64,000 bases of DNA from Amycolatopsis suaedae (GCF_004214935.1 NZ_SFCC01000019.1:1-64000); one strand, 5' to 3'; counted from the stretch's first letter, positions 55,807-63,955 are shown. Notes: a model not told the origin generated them from the letters alone. Translations and numbers: made by a program.

Positions 55807-57356
55807 GACTTCGTCTCCTCGTGCCGGGCGGTGAAGTCGTCCGGGAAGTGCTTGAGCGCGCTGAGCACCGGGTTCGGGGTGAGCCCACCCATCGCGCACA
55901 GTGATCCGTCGGTCATCAGGTCGCACAGGTCGCCGAGCAGGGCGAGGTTGTCGTCGGTGTCCTGACCGGCGACGATCCGGTCGATGGTCTCCACGCCACG
56001 TACCGAGCCGACCCGGCAGGGCGTGCACTTGCCGCAGGACTCCTCGGCGCAGAACTCCATGGCGAACCTGGCCATCGCGGCCATGTCCACGGTGTCGTCG
56101 AACACCACGATGCCGCCGTGGCCGAGCATCGCACCGGCTTCGGCGAACGCCTCGTAGTCCAGGGGAAGGTCCAGCCCGGACGCCGGCAGGTAGGCCCCGA
56201 GCGGGCCACCGACCTGTACCGCGCGCACCGGACGGCCCGATCGCGTGCCGCCGCCGTAGTCGTTGATCAGTTCGGCCAGTGACATGCCGAACGCCGTCTC
56301 GAACACCCCGCCGCGGGCGATGTTGCCTGCCAGCTGGAACACCTGGGTGCCCAGCGAACGGCCGGTACCCAGCGCGGCGTAGGCCGCGGCACCGTCGGCC
56401 AGGATCGTCGGCACCGACGCCAGCGTGAGCACGTTGTTGACCACCGTCGGCTTACCGAACAGGCCGGTGATGGCCGGGATCGGCGGTTTCGACCGCACCA
56501 TCCCGCGTTTGCCCTCCAGGCTGTCCAGCATGGAGGTCTCCTCGCCGCAGATGTAGGCACCCGCGCCGACCCGCACGAACAGGTCGAACTTCGTGCCCGA
56601 GCCCAGGATGTTTTCGCCGAGCCAGCCGTGCGCGTAGGCGATCTCGACGGCCTGGCGCAGTGTCCGCACCGCGTCCGGGTACTCCGAGCGCAGATAGACG
56701 TAGCCCTCGGTGGCCCCGGTGGCGTAGGCGGCGATGGTCATGCCCTCGATGAGGCAGAACGGGTCACCCTCGATCAGCATGCGGTCGGCGAACGTGCCGC
56801 TGTCGCCCTCGTCGGCGTTGCAGCAAACGAACTTCAGCTCGCCCTCGGTCTCCAGCACCGTCTTCCACTTGATCCCGGCGGGGAACCCGGCGCCGCCGCG
56901 GCCACGCAGGCCCGACTCGGTCACCTGGGCCACCACCTCGGCGGGCTTCAGCTCCAGCGCCTTGCGCAAGCCGGCCATGCCGCCGTTGGCGAGGTAGTCC
57001 TCGGCCGACGTCGGGTCGGTGACGCCGACCCTGGCGAAGCAGAGGCGCTGCTGGTCACGCATCCAGGGCAGGTCCTCGACGGGACCGAGCCGCAGCGGGT
57101 GTTCGCCGCCGCCGAGCAGGTCACCCCCGAGCAGGTCCGGCACCTGCTCGGGGGTGACTGGGCCGTACCCGATCCGGCCCTGGGGGGTGGCCACCTCGAC
57201 GAGTGGCTCCAGCCAGAGCATTCCCCGCGAACCGTTGCGCACGACGCGGACGTCGAGGCCGCTCGCCAGCGCTTCGCGTTCGACGGCGGCGGCGACCTCG
57301 TCCGCGCCGACGGAGACGGCGGCGGAGTCCCGGGGGACGTAGATGGTGGTGGTCAT
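55803..57356 (-). CDS. fdsB: NAD-dependent formate dehydrogenase beta (NuoF-like) subunit
   Basis: The 517-residue protein has an N-terminal thioredoxin-like domain (about 1-120), the NAD-binding GLRGRGGAGFPAGIKWKTVL, the FMN site (CNADEGDSGTFADRMLIEGD), GAGAYICGEETSMLDSLEG and the [4Fe-4S] ligands in EESCGKCTPCRVG. It passes electrons from the iron-sulfur chain to NAD+. ATG 57356 overlaps the fdsG stop by four bases. Confidence 0.95.
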   Translation of the reverse strand: MTTTIYVPRDSAAVSVGADEVAAAVEREALASGLDVRVVRNGSRGMLWLEPLVEVATPQGRIGYGPVTPEQVPDLLGGDLLGGGEHPLRLGPVEDLPWMRDQQRLCFARVGVTDPTSAEDYLANGGMAGLRKALELKPAEVVAQVTESGLRGRGGAGFPAGIKWKTVLETEGELKFVCCNADEGDSGTFADRMLIEGDPFCLIEGMTIAAYATGATEGYVYLRSEYPDAVRTLRQAVEIAYAHGWLGENILGSGTKFDLFVRVGAGAYICGEETSMLDSLEGKRGMVRSKPPIPAITGLFGKPTVVNNVLTLASVPTILADGAAAYAALGTGRSLGTQVFQLAGNIARGGVFETAFGMSLAELINDYGGGTRSGRPVRAVQVGGPLGAYLPASGLDLPLDYEAFAEAGAMLGHGGIVVFDDTVDMAAMARFAMEFCAEESCGKCTPCRVGSVRGVETIDRIVAGQDTDDNLALLGDLCDLMTDGSLCAMGGLTPNPVLSALKHFPDDFTARHEETKS

Positions 57357-57823
57357 GCGTGTTCCGCCTTCGCCTCGGCGATCAGGGAGTCGAACCGCTC
57401 GGGCGTCACGTGCCCGTACATCCGGCCGTTGACCTGCGCGGCCGGTCCGAGCGCGCAGTTGCCCAGGCAGAAGACCTGCTCCACGGTGACGGCGCCGTCG
57501 GCGGTGGTCTTGCCGAGCTTGCTGCCCAGCGTCTGCTCGGCGTGGGCCACCACCCGCTCGGCGCCGACGGACTGGCAGGCCTCGGCCCGGCACAGCTTGA
57601 CGACGGTGGTGCCGGCGGGTTCGGACCTGAAGTCGGTGTAGAAGGTGACGACGCCGTGCACGTCGGCCCTGGACAGGTTCAGTTCGCGGGCCAGCGCGGG
57701 CACCATCTCGTCGGCGATGTAGCCGAACTCCTCCTGCAAGTCGTGCAGGATCGGCATCAGAGCCCCTCGGTCACCGCGGTGCTCCTCGACGACAGCCCGC
57801 ACGCGTTCGGCAATGGACGCCAT
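57353..57823 (-). CDS. fdsG: NAD-dependent formate dehydrogenase gamma (NuoE-like) subunit
   Basis: The 156-residue protein has a helical N-terminus (PILHDLQEEFGYIADEMVPA) and a thioredoxin-like [2Fe-2S] domain with Cys in KLCRAEACQSVGAERV and EQVFCLGNCALGPAAQVNG. It is the first gene of fdsGBAD. ATG 57823 has GGGAG seven bases ahead, whereas the upstream GTG is too close. An operator-like palindrome lies within 30 bases of the start. Confidence 0.92.
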   Translation of the reverse strand: MASIAERVRAVVEEHRGDRGALMPILHDLQEEFGYIADEMVPALARELNLSRADVHGVVTFYTDFRSEPAGTTVVKLCRAEACQSVGAERVVAHAEQTLGSKLGKTTADGAVTVEQVFCLGNCALGPAAQVNGRMYGHVTPERFDSLIAEAKAEHA

Positions 57824-57835
57824 GCTCACTCTCCC

Positions 57836-57850
57836 TGCATACGGTATACA
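57836..57850. promoter_or_regulatory. Operator-like palindrome of the fds operon
   Basis: TGCATACGGTATACA is nearly symmetrical and carries the GTATAC core common in operators of FCD-type GntR regulators. It directly abuts the ribosome site of fdsG, so bound protein would block transcription or its start. Confidence 0.45.
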
Positions 57851-58150
57851 CCAACACTACCGCCGACCCCGGCGGAACGAAAGGGGACCGGGTCCATCGC
57901 CGTCCTGGTCGAGGCTGCCGGTCCAGGCTGGGCCCCGGTTGGCGGCTTGACGGTGGACCGAATGGCCCACCCGGGTGCCGACGCGTGCCCGGGTGAACTG
58001 AGACACTGATCGCACGATCGCGGCGGGATCCGGACGAACTGCACTCGGTTGGCGGTACAGGCCGTAGAGTGCGGGTGCCGGGTGCGCGACGTCACCCGGT
58101 AGTGTTCGAGGGTTGGCACCCGCCCGGTTCGAGCCGTAGGGGAGATGACG
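57851..58150. other. Gene-free interval between fdsG and a membrane-protein gene
   Basis: The 300-base stretch between divergent genes has no convincing frame on either strand. It should hold the fds promoter on the left and that of the plus-strand membrane-protein gene on the right. I see no repeat of the P1 family here. Confidence 0.6.
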
Positions 58151-58528
58151 ATGGCACGCGATGCCCGCAAGGGCCGCCGCCCGGCGTTCGGGCGCATCGA
58201 CCCCTTCTGCTGGGCCGCCGCCGGCCCGCTGCTGATCGTCGCGGTGCTGTTCGTCATCTTGAAGATCATCGAGGGCGCGATCATCGCCGCCGTGCTGGCG
58301 ATCCTGCTGCTCCTCATCGACGCCAGGGTCAACCGGGGAAACGTCAAGGAGGCCCCGCCGCAGCGGAGCAGGGAGCGCGCGCGTCAGCCCGCCCGGCAGC
58401 CGCAGCGCAACCAGCGGGCCCAGCCGCGGACGCAGGCCCAGCGCACGCAGGCCGGGCAGCGTTCCCGGCAGCAGGGCCGGGCTCCGGCGCGGCGGCCGGC
58501 CACGCCGCCGGGGCGCGCGACCCGCTGA
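58151..58528 (+). CDS. Membrane protein with a basic Gln/Arg-rich tail
   Basis: The 125-residue protein has two close membrane segments (about 21-40 and 42-60: PLLIVAVLFVILKIIEGAII then AAVLAILLLLIDARV) and a long C-terminal tail of Arg, Gln, Pro and Ala (about 65-125). The tail is disordered and strongly basic, so it may bind nucleic acid or acidic lipid at the inner face. ATG 58151 has GGGGAG six bases ahead. The family is common in actinobacteria as far as I know, but its role is unknown. Confidence 0.7.
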   Translation: MARDARKGRRPAFGRIDPFCWAAAGPLLIVAVLFVILKIIEGAIIAAVLAILLLLIDARVNRGNVKEAPPQRSRERARQPARQPQRNQRAQPRTQAQRTQAGQRSRQQGRAPARRPATPPGRATR

Positions 58529-58551
58529 GAGTCCACTCCGGACTCCACCCG

Positions 58552-58596
58552 ATGGAGAACTTCGATGGGAAGCGGTTCGTTTCCGCGAAGCTGTAA
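58552..58596 (+). pseudogene. Possible 14-codon gene stub at a repeat
   Basis: ATG 58552 begins MENFDGKRFVSAKL and stops at TAA 58594-58596, which is the first triplet of the P1 palindrome. The start resembles a family with an N-terminal Asn-(Phe/Tyr)-Asp-Gly-(Arg/Lys)-Arg-Phe motif. If so, only the N-terminus remains. Evidence is thin because of the short length. Confidence 0.2.
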
Positions 58597-58656
58597 AGCA
58601 CGTGAAGGCCACCTTCATTACGTCTGACGTGGTGAAGGTGGCCTTCACGTGCTTTA
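58594..58656. repeat. P1 palindromic repeat, longest copy
   Basis: TAAAGCACGTGAAGGCCACC and its complementary end CACGTGCTTTA enclose a CTG loop, giving arms of about 30 bases with two mismatches. Confidence 0.93.
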
Positions 58657-58659
58657 TGG

Positions 58660-58880
58660 CTGCCCGGTGTCTCGTGATCTGGAACCGGTGTGCCGGACAG
58701 TGGGACCCGGTGGGCGGGAACGGACAACTCGCGGGTCCGGAACGGACAACTCGCGCGCCAGAACGTACGACTCGCGCGCCAGAACGTACGACTCGCGCGT
58801 GAGAACGTACGACTCGCGCGTGAGAACGTACGACTCGCGCGTGAGAACGTACGACTCGCGCGTGAGTTCTGCGCTCGGGG
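58660..58880. repeat. Tandem array of a 21-bp unit (element E3)
   Basis: Seven head-to-tail units begin at 58719, 58741, 58762, 58783, 58804, 58825 and 58846; the spacing is 21 except for the first (22). The last four are identical (AACGTACGACTCGCGCGTGAG with period 21). The left flank (GATCTGGAACCGGTGTGCCG) matches the right flank of E1 and E2 in reverse. The opposite array is missing apart from GAGTTCTGCGCTC at 58864-58876, so this looks like half an element. Confidence 0.92.
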
Positions 58881-58946
58881 CCGCGCACCGCGCCCTGACA
58901 ACGAACTAGCCGACCGGACAGAAATTTTCCGGGATACCGCGCGACC

Positions 58947-58975
58947 TTGACAGCCGTATTGGTCTAGTCCATTCT
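58947..58975 (+). promoter_or_regulatory. Chitinase promoter with DasR-like site
   Basis: TTGACA (58947-58952) and CATTCT (58970-58975) are spaced 17 bases apart as -35 and -10 boxes. Between and overlapping them lies TGGTCTAGTCCA (58960-58971), close to the known DasR-binding consensus TGGTCTAGACCA of chitin and GlcNAc genes. A DasR-like repressor would block this promoter until aminosugars are present. Confidence 0.58.
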
Positions 58976-59063
58976 GGGTCGCACTGAGTCACCGGGTGAA
59001 CTCACAGCATCACCCTTTCCGGCGCCAACTCCATCCCGCCCATGCTCGACAAGGGAGTCAGCA

Positions 59064-59792
59064 ATGGTGGTACGACGTCTCCTGTCCCTGCTCGCCATCG
59101 CACTCGCCGGTGCCATCGCCCTCGTCGCACCGTCGGTTTCCTCAGCTCAGGACCGTGACGACGTGGGAATCATGGCGTTCCCCGTGAGCGAGTCCCAGTT
59201 CAATCAGATGTTCCCCAACCGGAATCCCTTCTATACGTATTCCGGCCTGACCCAGGCGCTCAGCGCGTATCCGGCGTTCGCCAACACCGGCAGTGACACG
59301 ACGAAGAAGCAGGAGGCCGCGGCCTTCCTCGCCAATGTCAACCACGAGACCGGTGGCCTCGTGCACATCGTCGAACAGAACGAGGCCAACTACCCGCACT
59401 ACTGCGACCGCAGCCAGCCCTACGGCTGCCCGGCAGGCCAGGCCGCCTACTACGGCAGGGGGCCGATCCAGCTGAGCTGGAACTTCAACTACAAGGCCGC
59501 CGGTGACGCCCTGGGCATCAATCTGCTGAACGACCCGTGGAAGGTGCAGAACGACTCGGCCGTGGCCTGGAAGACCGGAATCTGGTACTGGATGACCCAG
59601 AACGGTCCCGGCACCATGACGCCGCACAACGCCATGGTCGGCGGGCACGGCTTCGGCCAGACCATCCGCAGCATCAACGGCGCGCTGGAGTGCGACGGCA
59701 AGAACCCGGGTCAGGTGCAGAGCCGGGTGAGTGCCTACCAGCGCTTCGCAGGCATCATCGGCGTCGACCCGGGCGGTAACCTCTACTGCTGA
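59064..59792 (+). CDS. Secreted GH19 chitinase
   Basis: The 242-residue protein has a signal peptide (1-28, ending VSSAQ), then a GH19 domain: FANTGSDTTKKQEAAAFLAN, catalytic Glu in NHETGGLVHIVEQN, a disulfide-type CDRSQPYGCPAGQAAYYGRG and GPIQLSWNFNYKAAG. It hydrolyses chitin outside the cell. There is no separate chitin-binding domain; the mature size (about 213 residues) fits the catalytic core alone. The ATG follows AAGGGAG. A DasR-like site in the promoter supports control by aminosugars, and a P1 palindrome follows the stop. Confidence 0.92.
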   Translation: MVVRRLLSLLAIALAGAIALVAPSVSSAQDRDDVGIMAFPVSESQFNQMFPNRNPFYTYSGLTQALSAYPAFANTGSDTTKKQEAAAFLANVNHETGGLVHIVEQNEANYPHYCDRSQPYGCPAGQAAYYGRGPIQLSWNFNYKAAGDALGINLLNDPWKVQNDSAVAWKTGIWYWMTQNGPGTMTPHNAMVGGHGFGQTIRSINGALECDGKNPGQVQSRVSAYQRFAGIIGVDPGGNLYC

Positions 59793-59808
59793 GCCTCCGG
59801 TCCCGTCC

Positions 59809-59868
59809 AAAGCACGTGAAGGCCACCTTCACTACGTCTCACGTAATGAAGGTGGCCTTCACGAGCTT
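59809..59868. repeat. P1 palindromic repeat after the chitinase gene
   Basis: AAAGCACGTGAAGGCCACC pairs with the complementary arm ending CACGAGCTT, around CTC, starting 17 bases after the chitinase stop. It probably acts as a terminator before lspA. Confidence 0.92.
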
Positions 59869-59896
59869 GTCGGCGGCGCCTGGCTAGGCTGCCTCC

Positions 59897-60418
59897 ATGA
59901 CTGAGCCTGAGCAGCACGAGCAGCCTGAGCCGGCCGTGCGGTGGGTGCGGGCCGTGCTGCTCGCGGTGGTCGTCCTCGTGGTGGACCAGCTGACGAAGCT
60001 GTGGGCCGAGAACGCGCTGACCGACCGCCCGCCGATCCCGCTGCTCGGCGACTTCCTCAGCCTGCGCCTGCTGTACAACCCGGGCGCGGCCTTCTCCATC
60101 GGCGCAGGCCAGACCTGGATCTTCACCATCTTCGCCGCGCTCGCGGTCGTCGGCATCGGCTGGCTGATCAGCCGGGTCCGGTCCGGCGGCTGGGCCGTCG
60201 CGCTCGGCCTGCTGCTCGGCGGCGCCACCACCCACCTGCTCGACCGGCTGTTCCGCGCGCCGGGATTCGCCAGGGGGCACGTCGTGGACTTCATCGACTA
60301 CAACGGCTGGTTCGTCGGCAACGTCGCCGACATCGCCCTCACCGTCGGCGCGGCGTTGATCATCCTGTTGTCACTGCGCAAAGTGAGCATGGACGGCCGC
60401 GATCCGGTGACCGAGTAG
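59897..60418 (+). CDS. lspA: Lipoprotein signal peptidase
   Basis: The 173-residue protein has four membrane spans and all LspA landmarks: VVDQLTKLW, LRLLYNPGAAFSIG, the catalytic Asp in GHVVDFIDYNGWFVG and the second Asp in NVADIALTVG. It removes signal peptides from diacylglyceryl-modified prolipoproteins in the membrane. A longer acidic N-terminus (TEPEQHEQPEPAV) precedes the first span, as in other actinobacteria. It is followed by a kinase gene 73 bases later. Confidence 0.95.
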   Translation: MTEPEQHEQPEPAVRWVRAVLLAVVVLVVDQLTKLWAENALTDRPPIPLLGDFLSLRLLYNPGAAFSIGAGQTWIFTIFAALAVVGIGWLISRVRSGGWAVALGLLLGGATTHLLDRLFRAPGFARGHVVDFIDYNGWFVGNVADIALTVGAALIILLSLRKVSMDGRDPVTE

Positions 60419-60491
60419 CGGTTGCTCGCGATCAGTGACCGGTTGACTCGCGGGTGTGTATGGTTTTAGCCGGCCGAGGGGAGCGCAGCTG

Positions 60492-62276
60492 ATGCAGGAC
60501 CGGGTGGTCGCTGGGCGCTACCGGCTCGTCGAGCAGATCGGCACCGGTGGCATGGGGGTCGTCTGGCGCGCCCTCGACCAGGACAAGAACCGCACGGTCG
60601 CGCTGAAGCAGGCCAGGATCGCCGACTCCGGCTCTGGACGCAGGCTGCGCAGGGAGGCGCGGCTGGCCGCCGAGCTGTCCCACCCCAACGTCGTCTCCGT
60701 GTACGAGTCCATCGTCGACGGCGACGAGCTGTGGCTGGTCATGGAATACGTGCCCGCGCGTAACCTCGCCGAACGGCTGGAGGACGACGGGCCGCTGCCG
60801 GTCCCCGACGTGACGCGGATCGGCACCGCGCTCGCCGGCGCGCTGGCGGCCGTCCACGACCGCGGGATCGTGCACCGCGACGTCAAGCCGAGCAACGTCC
60901 TGCTGCCCGACGACGGCGTCAAGCTCACCGACTTCGGCATCTCCCGCTCGGTGGCCACCGACGAGACGCTCACCGACGCGGCCGTCGTCGGCGGTACCCC
61001 CGGTTACCTCGCGCCCGAGGTCGCCGAGGGCCGCGAGCCGACGCCCGCGTCGGACGTCTTCTCCCTGGGCGCGACGCTGTTCGCCGCCGTCGAGGGCGTA
61101 CCGCCGGTCAGTGGCGCCAATCCCTACGCCGTCCTGCGCCGCACGGCGGCAGGCGAGCTGACCGCGCCCCGGCGGGCGGGGGCGCTGGCGCCGCTGCTGG
61201 CCGAACTGCTGCGGGTCGACCCGGCCGAGCGGCCGTCGGCCACCGCCGCTGCCCGCAGGCTCGCCGAACTCGACGGCAGCGTCCCGCCCGTCCGGCCACG
61301 GCGGCGCCGGTCACGCAGGCTGGCCGCCATCGCGGCCGTCGTGCTCGCCGTGGTGGTGACCGCGACCGTGGTGACCATCGTCGTCGGCAGCGGGCGCGGG
61401 ACCGGGCAGCTCACCTCGCCGCCGGTCGCCCAGGTGAGCCACGACCTCCACGCGGCCGACCCGTGTGCGCTGGTCGACCCCAAGCCGCTCGCGCACATCG
61501 GCGCTCCCACGGTCGATCCGGCCTACGGCGGCTTCAACCGCTGCGACGTGCTGCTCGATCTCCCCGGCGACCACGAGGTCGACATCCGGGTCGAGCTGGA
61601 GGAGCCGCCGGGTCCGGGAGGCAAGCCGGAGGGCGAGGTGGTGCGGGTCGGCGCCGTCGACGTCCACAAAGGACTCATCATGGATGGCCGGTGCCTGCGG
61701 ACCATCCCGTTGCCGGACGGGTACCGGGTGGTCGTCACCGCCGTCGACTACAAGGATCCCGCCGTGGTCGACCTGTGTGCCGTCGCGGACATCGCGACCG
61801 CCACGGCCGCCGCGGTGATCGAACGCTCGGGCGTGCCACGCCGCGCGGTCGCGTTGCCCCGGGAGTCACTGGCCTGGCTGAACGCCTGCTCGCTGCTCGA
61901 CAACGCCACCATCGGACGGCTCACGCCACTCGGTGCCGCGAAGCCGGAACCCTTCTACGGCAACTGGGTCTGCGACTACGAGCTGCCGACGACCGAGGAC
62001 GAGCTGATGGTCCGGTTCGACCGCAACGAGCCGCTGAAGGTCGAGAACGGCAGGTTCGTGCGGATGTCCGACCGCGACGTCCGGCTGATCGAGGGCGACT
62101 ACGGCCCGGACACCTGCGAGGCCGACATCGTCTACCGCACCTACACCAACGCCAACGGGGAGGACACGATCGAGATGGTCCAGATCGTGCTCAGCGGGCC
62201 GCCGCCGACCGCCCGGCTGTGTGAACCGGTCGCCGAGCTGGCACGCGTGGTGGCGGCCAGGCTGCCGCGTCCGTGA
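60492..62276 (+). CDS. Receptor Ser/Thr protein kinase
   Basis: The 594-residue protein has a PknB-type kinase domain (1-260): IGTGGMGVVWRALD, the ATP Lys in TVALKQARI, HRDVKPSNVLLPDD and DFGISRSV, and the activation loop ending GTPGYLAPEVAEG. A membrane span lies at about 277-300 (LAAIAAVVLAVVVTATVVTI). The outside part (300-594) contains two Cys-bearing beta units (ADPCALVDPKPLAHIG and LNACSLLDNATIGRLTPLG) like DUF3558 sensor or lipoprotein domains. ATG 60492 has GGGGAG ahead. Two FHA-like genes follow and could read its phosphorylation. Confidence 0.92.
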   Translation: MQDRVVAGRYRLVEQIGTGGMGVVWRALDQDKNRTVALKQARIADSGSGRRLRREARLAAELSHPNVVSVYESIVDGDELWLVMEYVPARNLAERLEDDGPLPVPDVTRIGTALAGALAAVHDRGIVHRDVKPSNVLLPDDGVKLTDFGISRSVATDETLTDAAVVGGTPGYLAPEVAEGREPTPASDVFSLGATLFAAVEGVPPVSGANPYAVLRRTAAGELTAPRRAGALAPLLAELLRVDPAERPSATAAARRLAELDGSVPPVRPRRRRSRRLAAIAAVVLAVVVTATVVTIVVGSGRGTGQLTSPPVAQVSHDLHAADPCALVDPKPLAHIGAPTVDPAYGGFNRCDVLLDLPGDHEVDIRVELEEPPGPGGKPEGEVVRVGAVDVHKGLIMDGRCLRTIPLPDGYRVVVTAVDYKDPAVVDLCAVADIATATAAAVIERSGVPRRAVALPRESLAWLNACSLLDNATIGRLTPLGAAKPEPFYGNWVCDYELPTTEDELMVRFDRNEPLKVENGRFVRMSDRDVRLIEGDYGPDTCEADIVYRTYTNANGEDTIEMVQIVLSGPPPTARLCEPVAELARVVAARLPRP

Positions 62277-62293
62277 GCGGAGAGGAAGTTCCA

Positions 62294-63100
62294 GTGACCG
62301 AACCCGAGCAGCCCGACGACGACGTCCTGTCGGCCGGGTACGGCAGCCTCGCGCACGGCGTGCCGCCGTCGGTTCCGGGGACGATCTACGCCCTGGCGAT
62401 CAACGGCGGTATCACGGTGAAGCCGAAGCAGGGGCGGACGTTGCTGTTCGGTCGCCAGCGGGAGGACGTGCACGTCTGTGTGGGCGAGGACGACCGCAAG
62501 GTGTCGCGGTTGCAGGGCAGGCTGATCTGCGACGGTGGCCGCTGGTGGATGCACAACGACGGCAGGGTGCCGATCCGGCTGCCCGGGCCGCGGCTGCTGT
62601 TTCCCGCGGACGAGCCGTTCCCGCTGGACGAGGGGTACACGGCGGCGTTCGTGCCGGGGTCGCGGGATCGTGAGCACCTGCTGGAGTTGTTCGTCACGGG
62701 ATCGGATGTGGAGCGGCCGCACGCGCAGCCGTGGGAGGTCACCGAGCCGCCGAAGGTGTGGCCGCTCAAGCCGGACGAGCGGCTGGCGCTGGTCGCGCTG
62801 GCGCAGCGGTACCTGTTGCAGGAGCCGCGGCCGCAGCCCCGGACGTGGGGTCAGGTGGCCGAGCAGCTCAGCCAGCTTGAGCCGGACGCGGAGAAGCCGT
62901 GGAGCGCCAAGCGGGTCGAGCACCTGGTGGTGCGGGTGCGGACCAGGCTGGCCAAGGCCGGTGTGGCGGGACTGACCAGGGAGGAGGTCGGTGAGCCGGT
63001 GGGTAACTCGCTCAACGACAACCTGGTCAGGGAGCTGCTGCTGACGACCTCGCTGGTGCCGCCGGACCTGCGGCTGCTGGACCCGCCCGCCGACCGCTGA
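62294..63100 (+). CDS. FHA-like protein, first of two paralogues
   Basis: The 268-residue protein has an FHA fold (about 25-125) with LLFGRQREDVHVCVGEDDRK, VSRLQGRLICDGGRWWMHND and RVPIRLPG. The usual Ser-x-x-His is changed: VSRLQGR lacks the His, so phospho-Thr binding may differ. The C-terminal 110 residues (ALAQRYLLQEPRPQPRTWGQ, then RVEHLVVRVRTRLAKAG) look like a winged or helix-turn-helix domain. GTG 62294 with AGAGGAAG ahead is chosen; a GTG overlapping the kinase stop is possible. It is probably co-transcribed with the kinase. Confidence 0.8.
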   Translation: MTEPEQPDDDVLSAGYGSLAHGVPPSVPGTIYALAINGGITVKPKQGRTLLFGRQREDVHVCVGEDDRKVSRLQGRLICDGGRWWMHNDGRVPIRLPGPRLLFPADEPFPLDEGYTAAFVPGSRDREHLLELFVTGSDVERPHAQPWEVTEPPKVWPLKPDERLALVALAQRYLLQEPRPQPRTWGQVAEQLSQLEPDAEKPWSAKRVEHLVVRVRTRLAKAGVAGLTREEVGEPVGNSLNDNLVRELLLTTSLVPPDLRLLDPPADR

Positions 63101-63166
63101 TCGCCCGGGACCGGTCCCCGGCACCGGTCGTACCGTCCCGCTCGTAACCAGAGCAGGGGAGGGCCC

Positions 63167-63955
63167 GTGGACGTCGAGCCGGACGCCAGGCTGCCAGCCG
63201 GGCACGACAGCCTCGCCCACGGGGTCGCCTCGCGGACGCCGGGCACGCTGTCGGTGCTCGGCCCGCGAGGCGGCGTGGTGATGCCGCCGCTGGCCGGGGC
63301 CGAGGTGACGTTCGGGCGCAACCGCGCGCTGGTGGCCGTCGGGGTCGGCGAGGAGGACCGCCGGGTCAGCCGCAGGCACGGGTACGCCGAATGGTACGAG
63401 GCGGGCTGGTGGCTGCGGGTGACCGGCCGGACGCCGGTGCGGCTGCCGGGCTCGCGGCTGCTGTTCGCCGACGCCGAGCCGGTCCGGCTCACGCCCGGCT
63501 ACACACCGCTGTTCCTGCGGGGAAGCCGCGGTCAGGAACACGTGCTGGAGATGTACGTGTCGAGCGAACGGGACGACGCCGTACGCAGGCCGTGGAAACT
63601 GACTGCTCGGGAACGGCTCGTCATGACCGTGCTCGGGCAGCGTTATCTGCGGTGTGAACCGTCGCCGCGGCCGCTGAGCTGGCTGCAGGCCGCCGAGCAC
63701 CTGGCCAGGCTGCAGCCGCTCGCCGGGTGGACCGTGGTGGCCGTCGAACGGCTGGTGACCGATCTGCGCGCGCGGATACCGGCGGGGACCGGCGGCGACT
63801 GGCTGTCAGCCGGGTTCGTGGAACCCGGCGTGATCGTGCCACCCGACCTGGCGCTGCTCGCCCCCGAGCCGGGCGCGGTCGAGGTCGGCGACGACACCAC
63901 CGAAGTGCCTAGAGTGCCTCGCGCAGCATCCGTGCGAGATCACCGGCCGACCTGA
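63167..63955 (+). CDS. FHA-like protein, second paralogue
   Basis: The 262-residue protein is a paralogue of the preceding gene with the same order of segments. Its FHA core is better preserved: VTFGRNRALVAVGVGEEDRR, then VSRRHGYAEWYEAGWWLRV with the Ser-Arg-Arg-His signature. The C-terminal part (LTARERLVMTVLGQRYLRCE, then VVAVERLVTDLRARIPAG) again looks like a DNA- or protein-binding helical region. GTG 63167 has AGGGGAGG ahead. Its last 47 bases overlap a gene on the other strand. It may read the kinase's phosphorylated targets. Confidence 0.78.
   Translation: MDVEPDARLPAGHDSLAHGVASRTPGTLSVLGPRGGVVMPPLAGAEVTFGRNRALVAVGVGEEDRRVSRRHGYAEWYEAGWWLRVTGRTPVRLPGSRLLFADAEPVRLTPGYTPLFLRGSRGQEHVLEMYVSSERDDAVRRPWKLTARERLVMTVLGQRYLRCEPSPRPLSWLQAAEHLARLQPLAGWTVVAVERLVTDLRARIPAGTGGDWLSAGFVEPGVIVPPDLALLAPEPGAVEVGDDTTEVPRVPRAASVRDHRPT

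Noticed and set aside
58690..58950. Open frame with heptad-like NVRLARE repeats
   Set aside because: The 21-bp repeat keeps all frames open, so any reading gives a seven-residue repeat. There is no ribosome site, and the same repeat units occur elsewhere without conserved frame.
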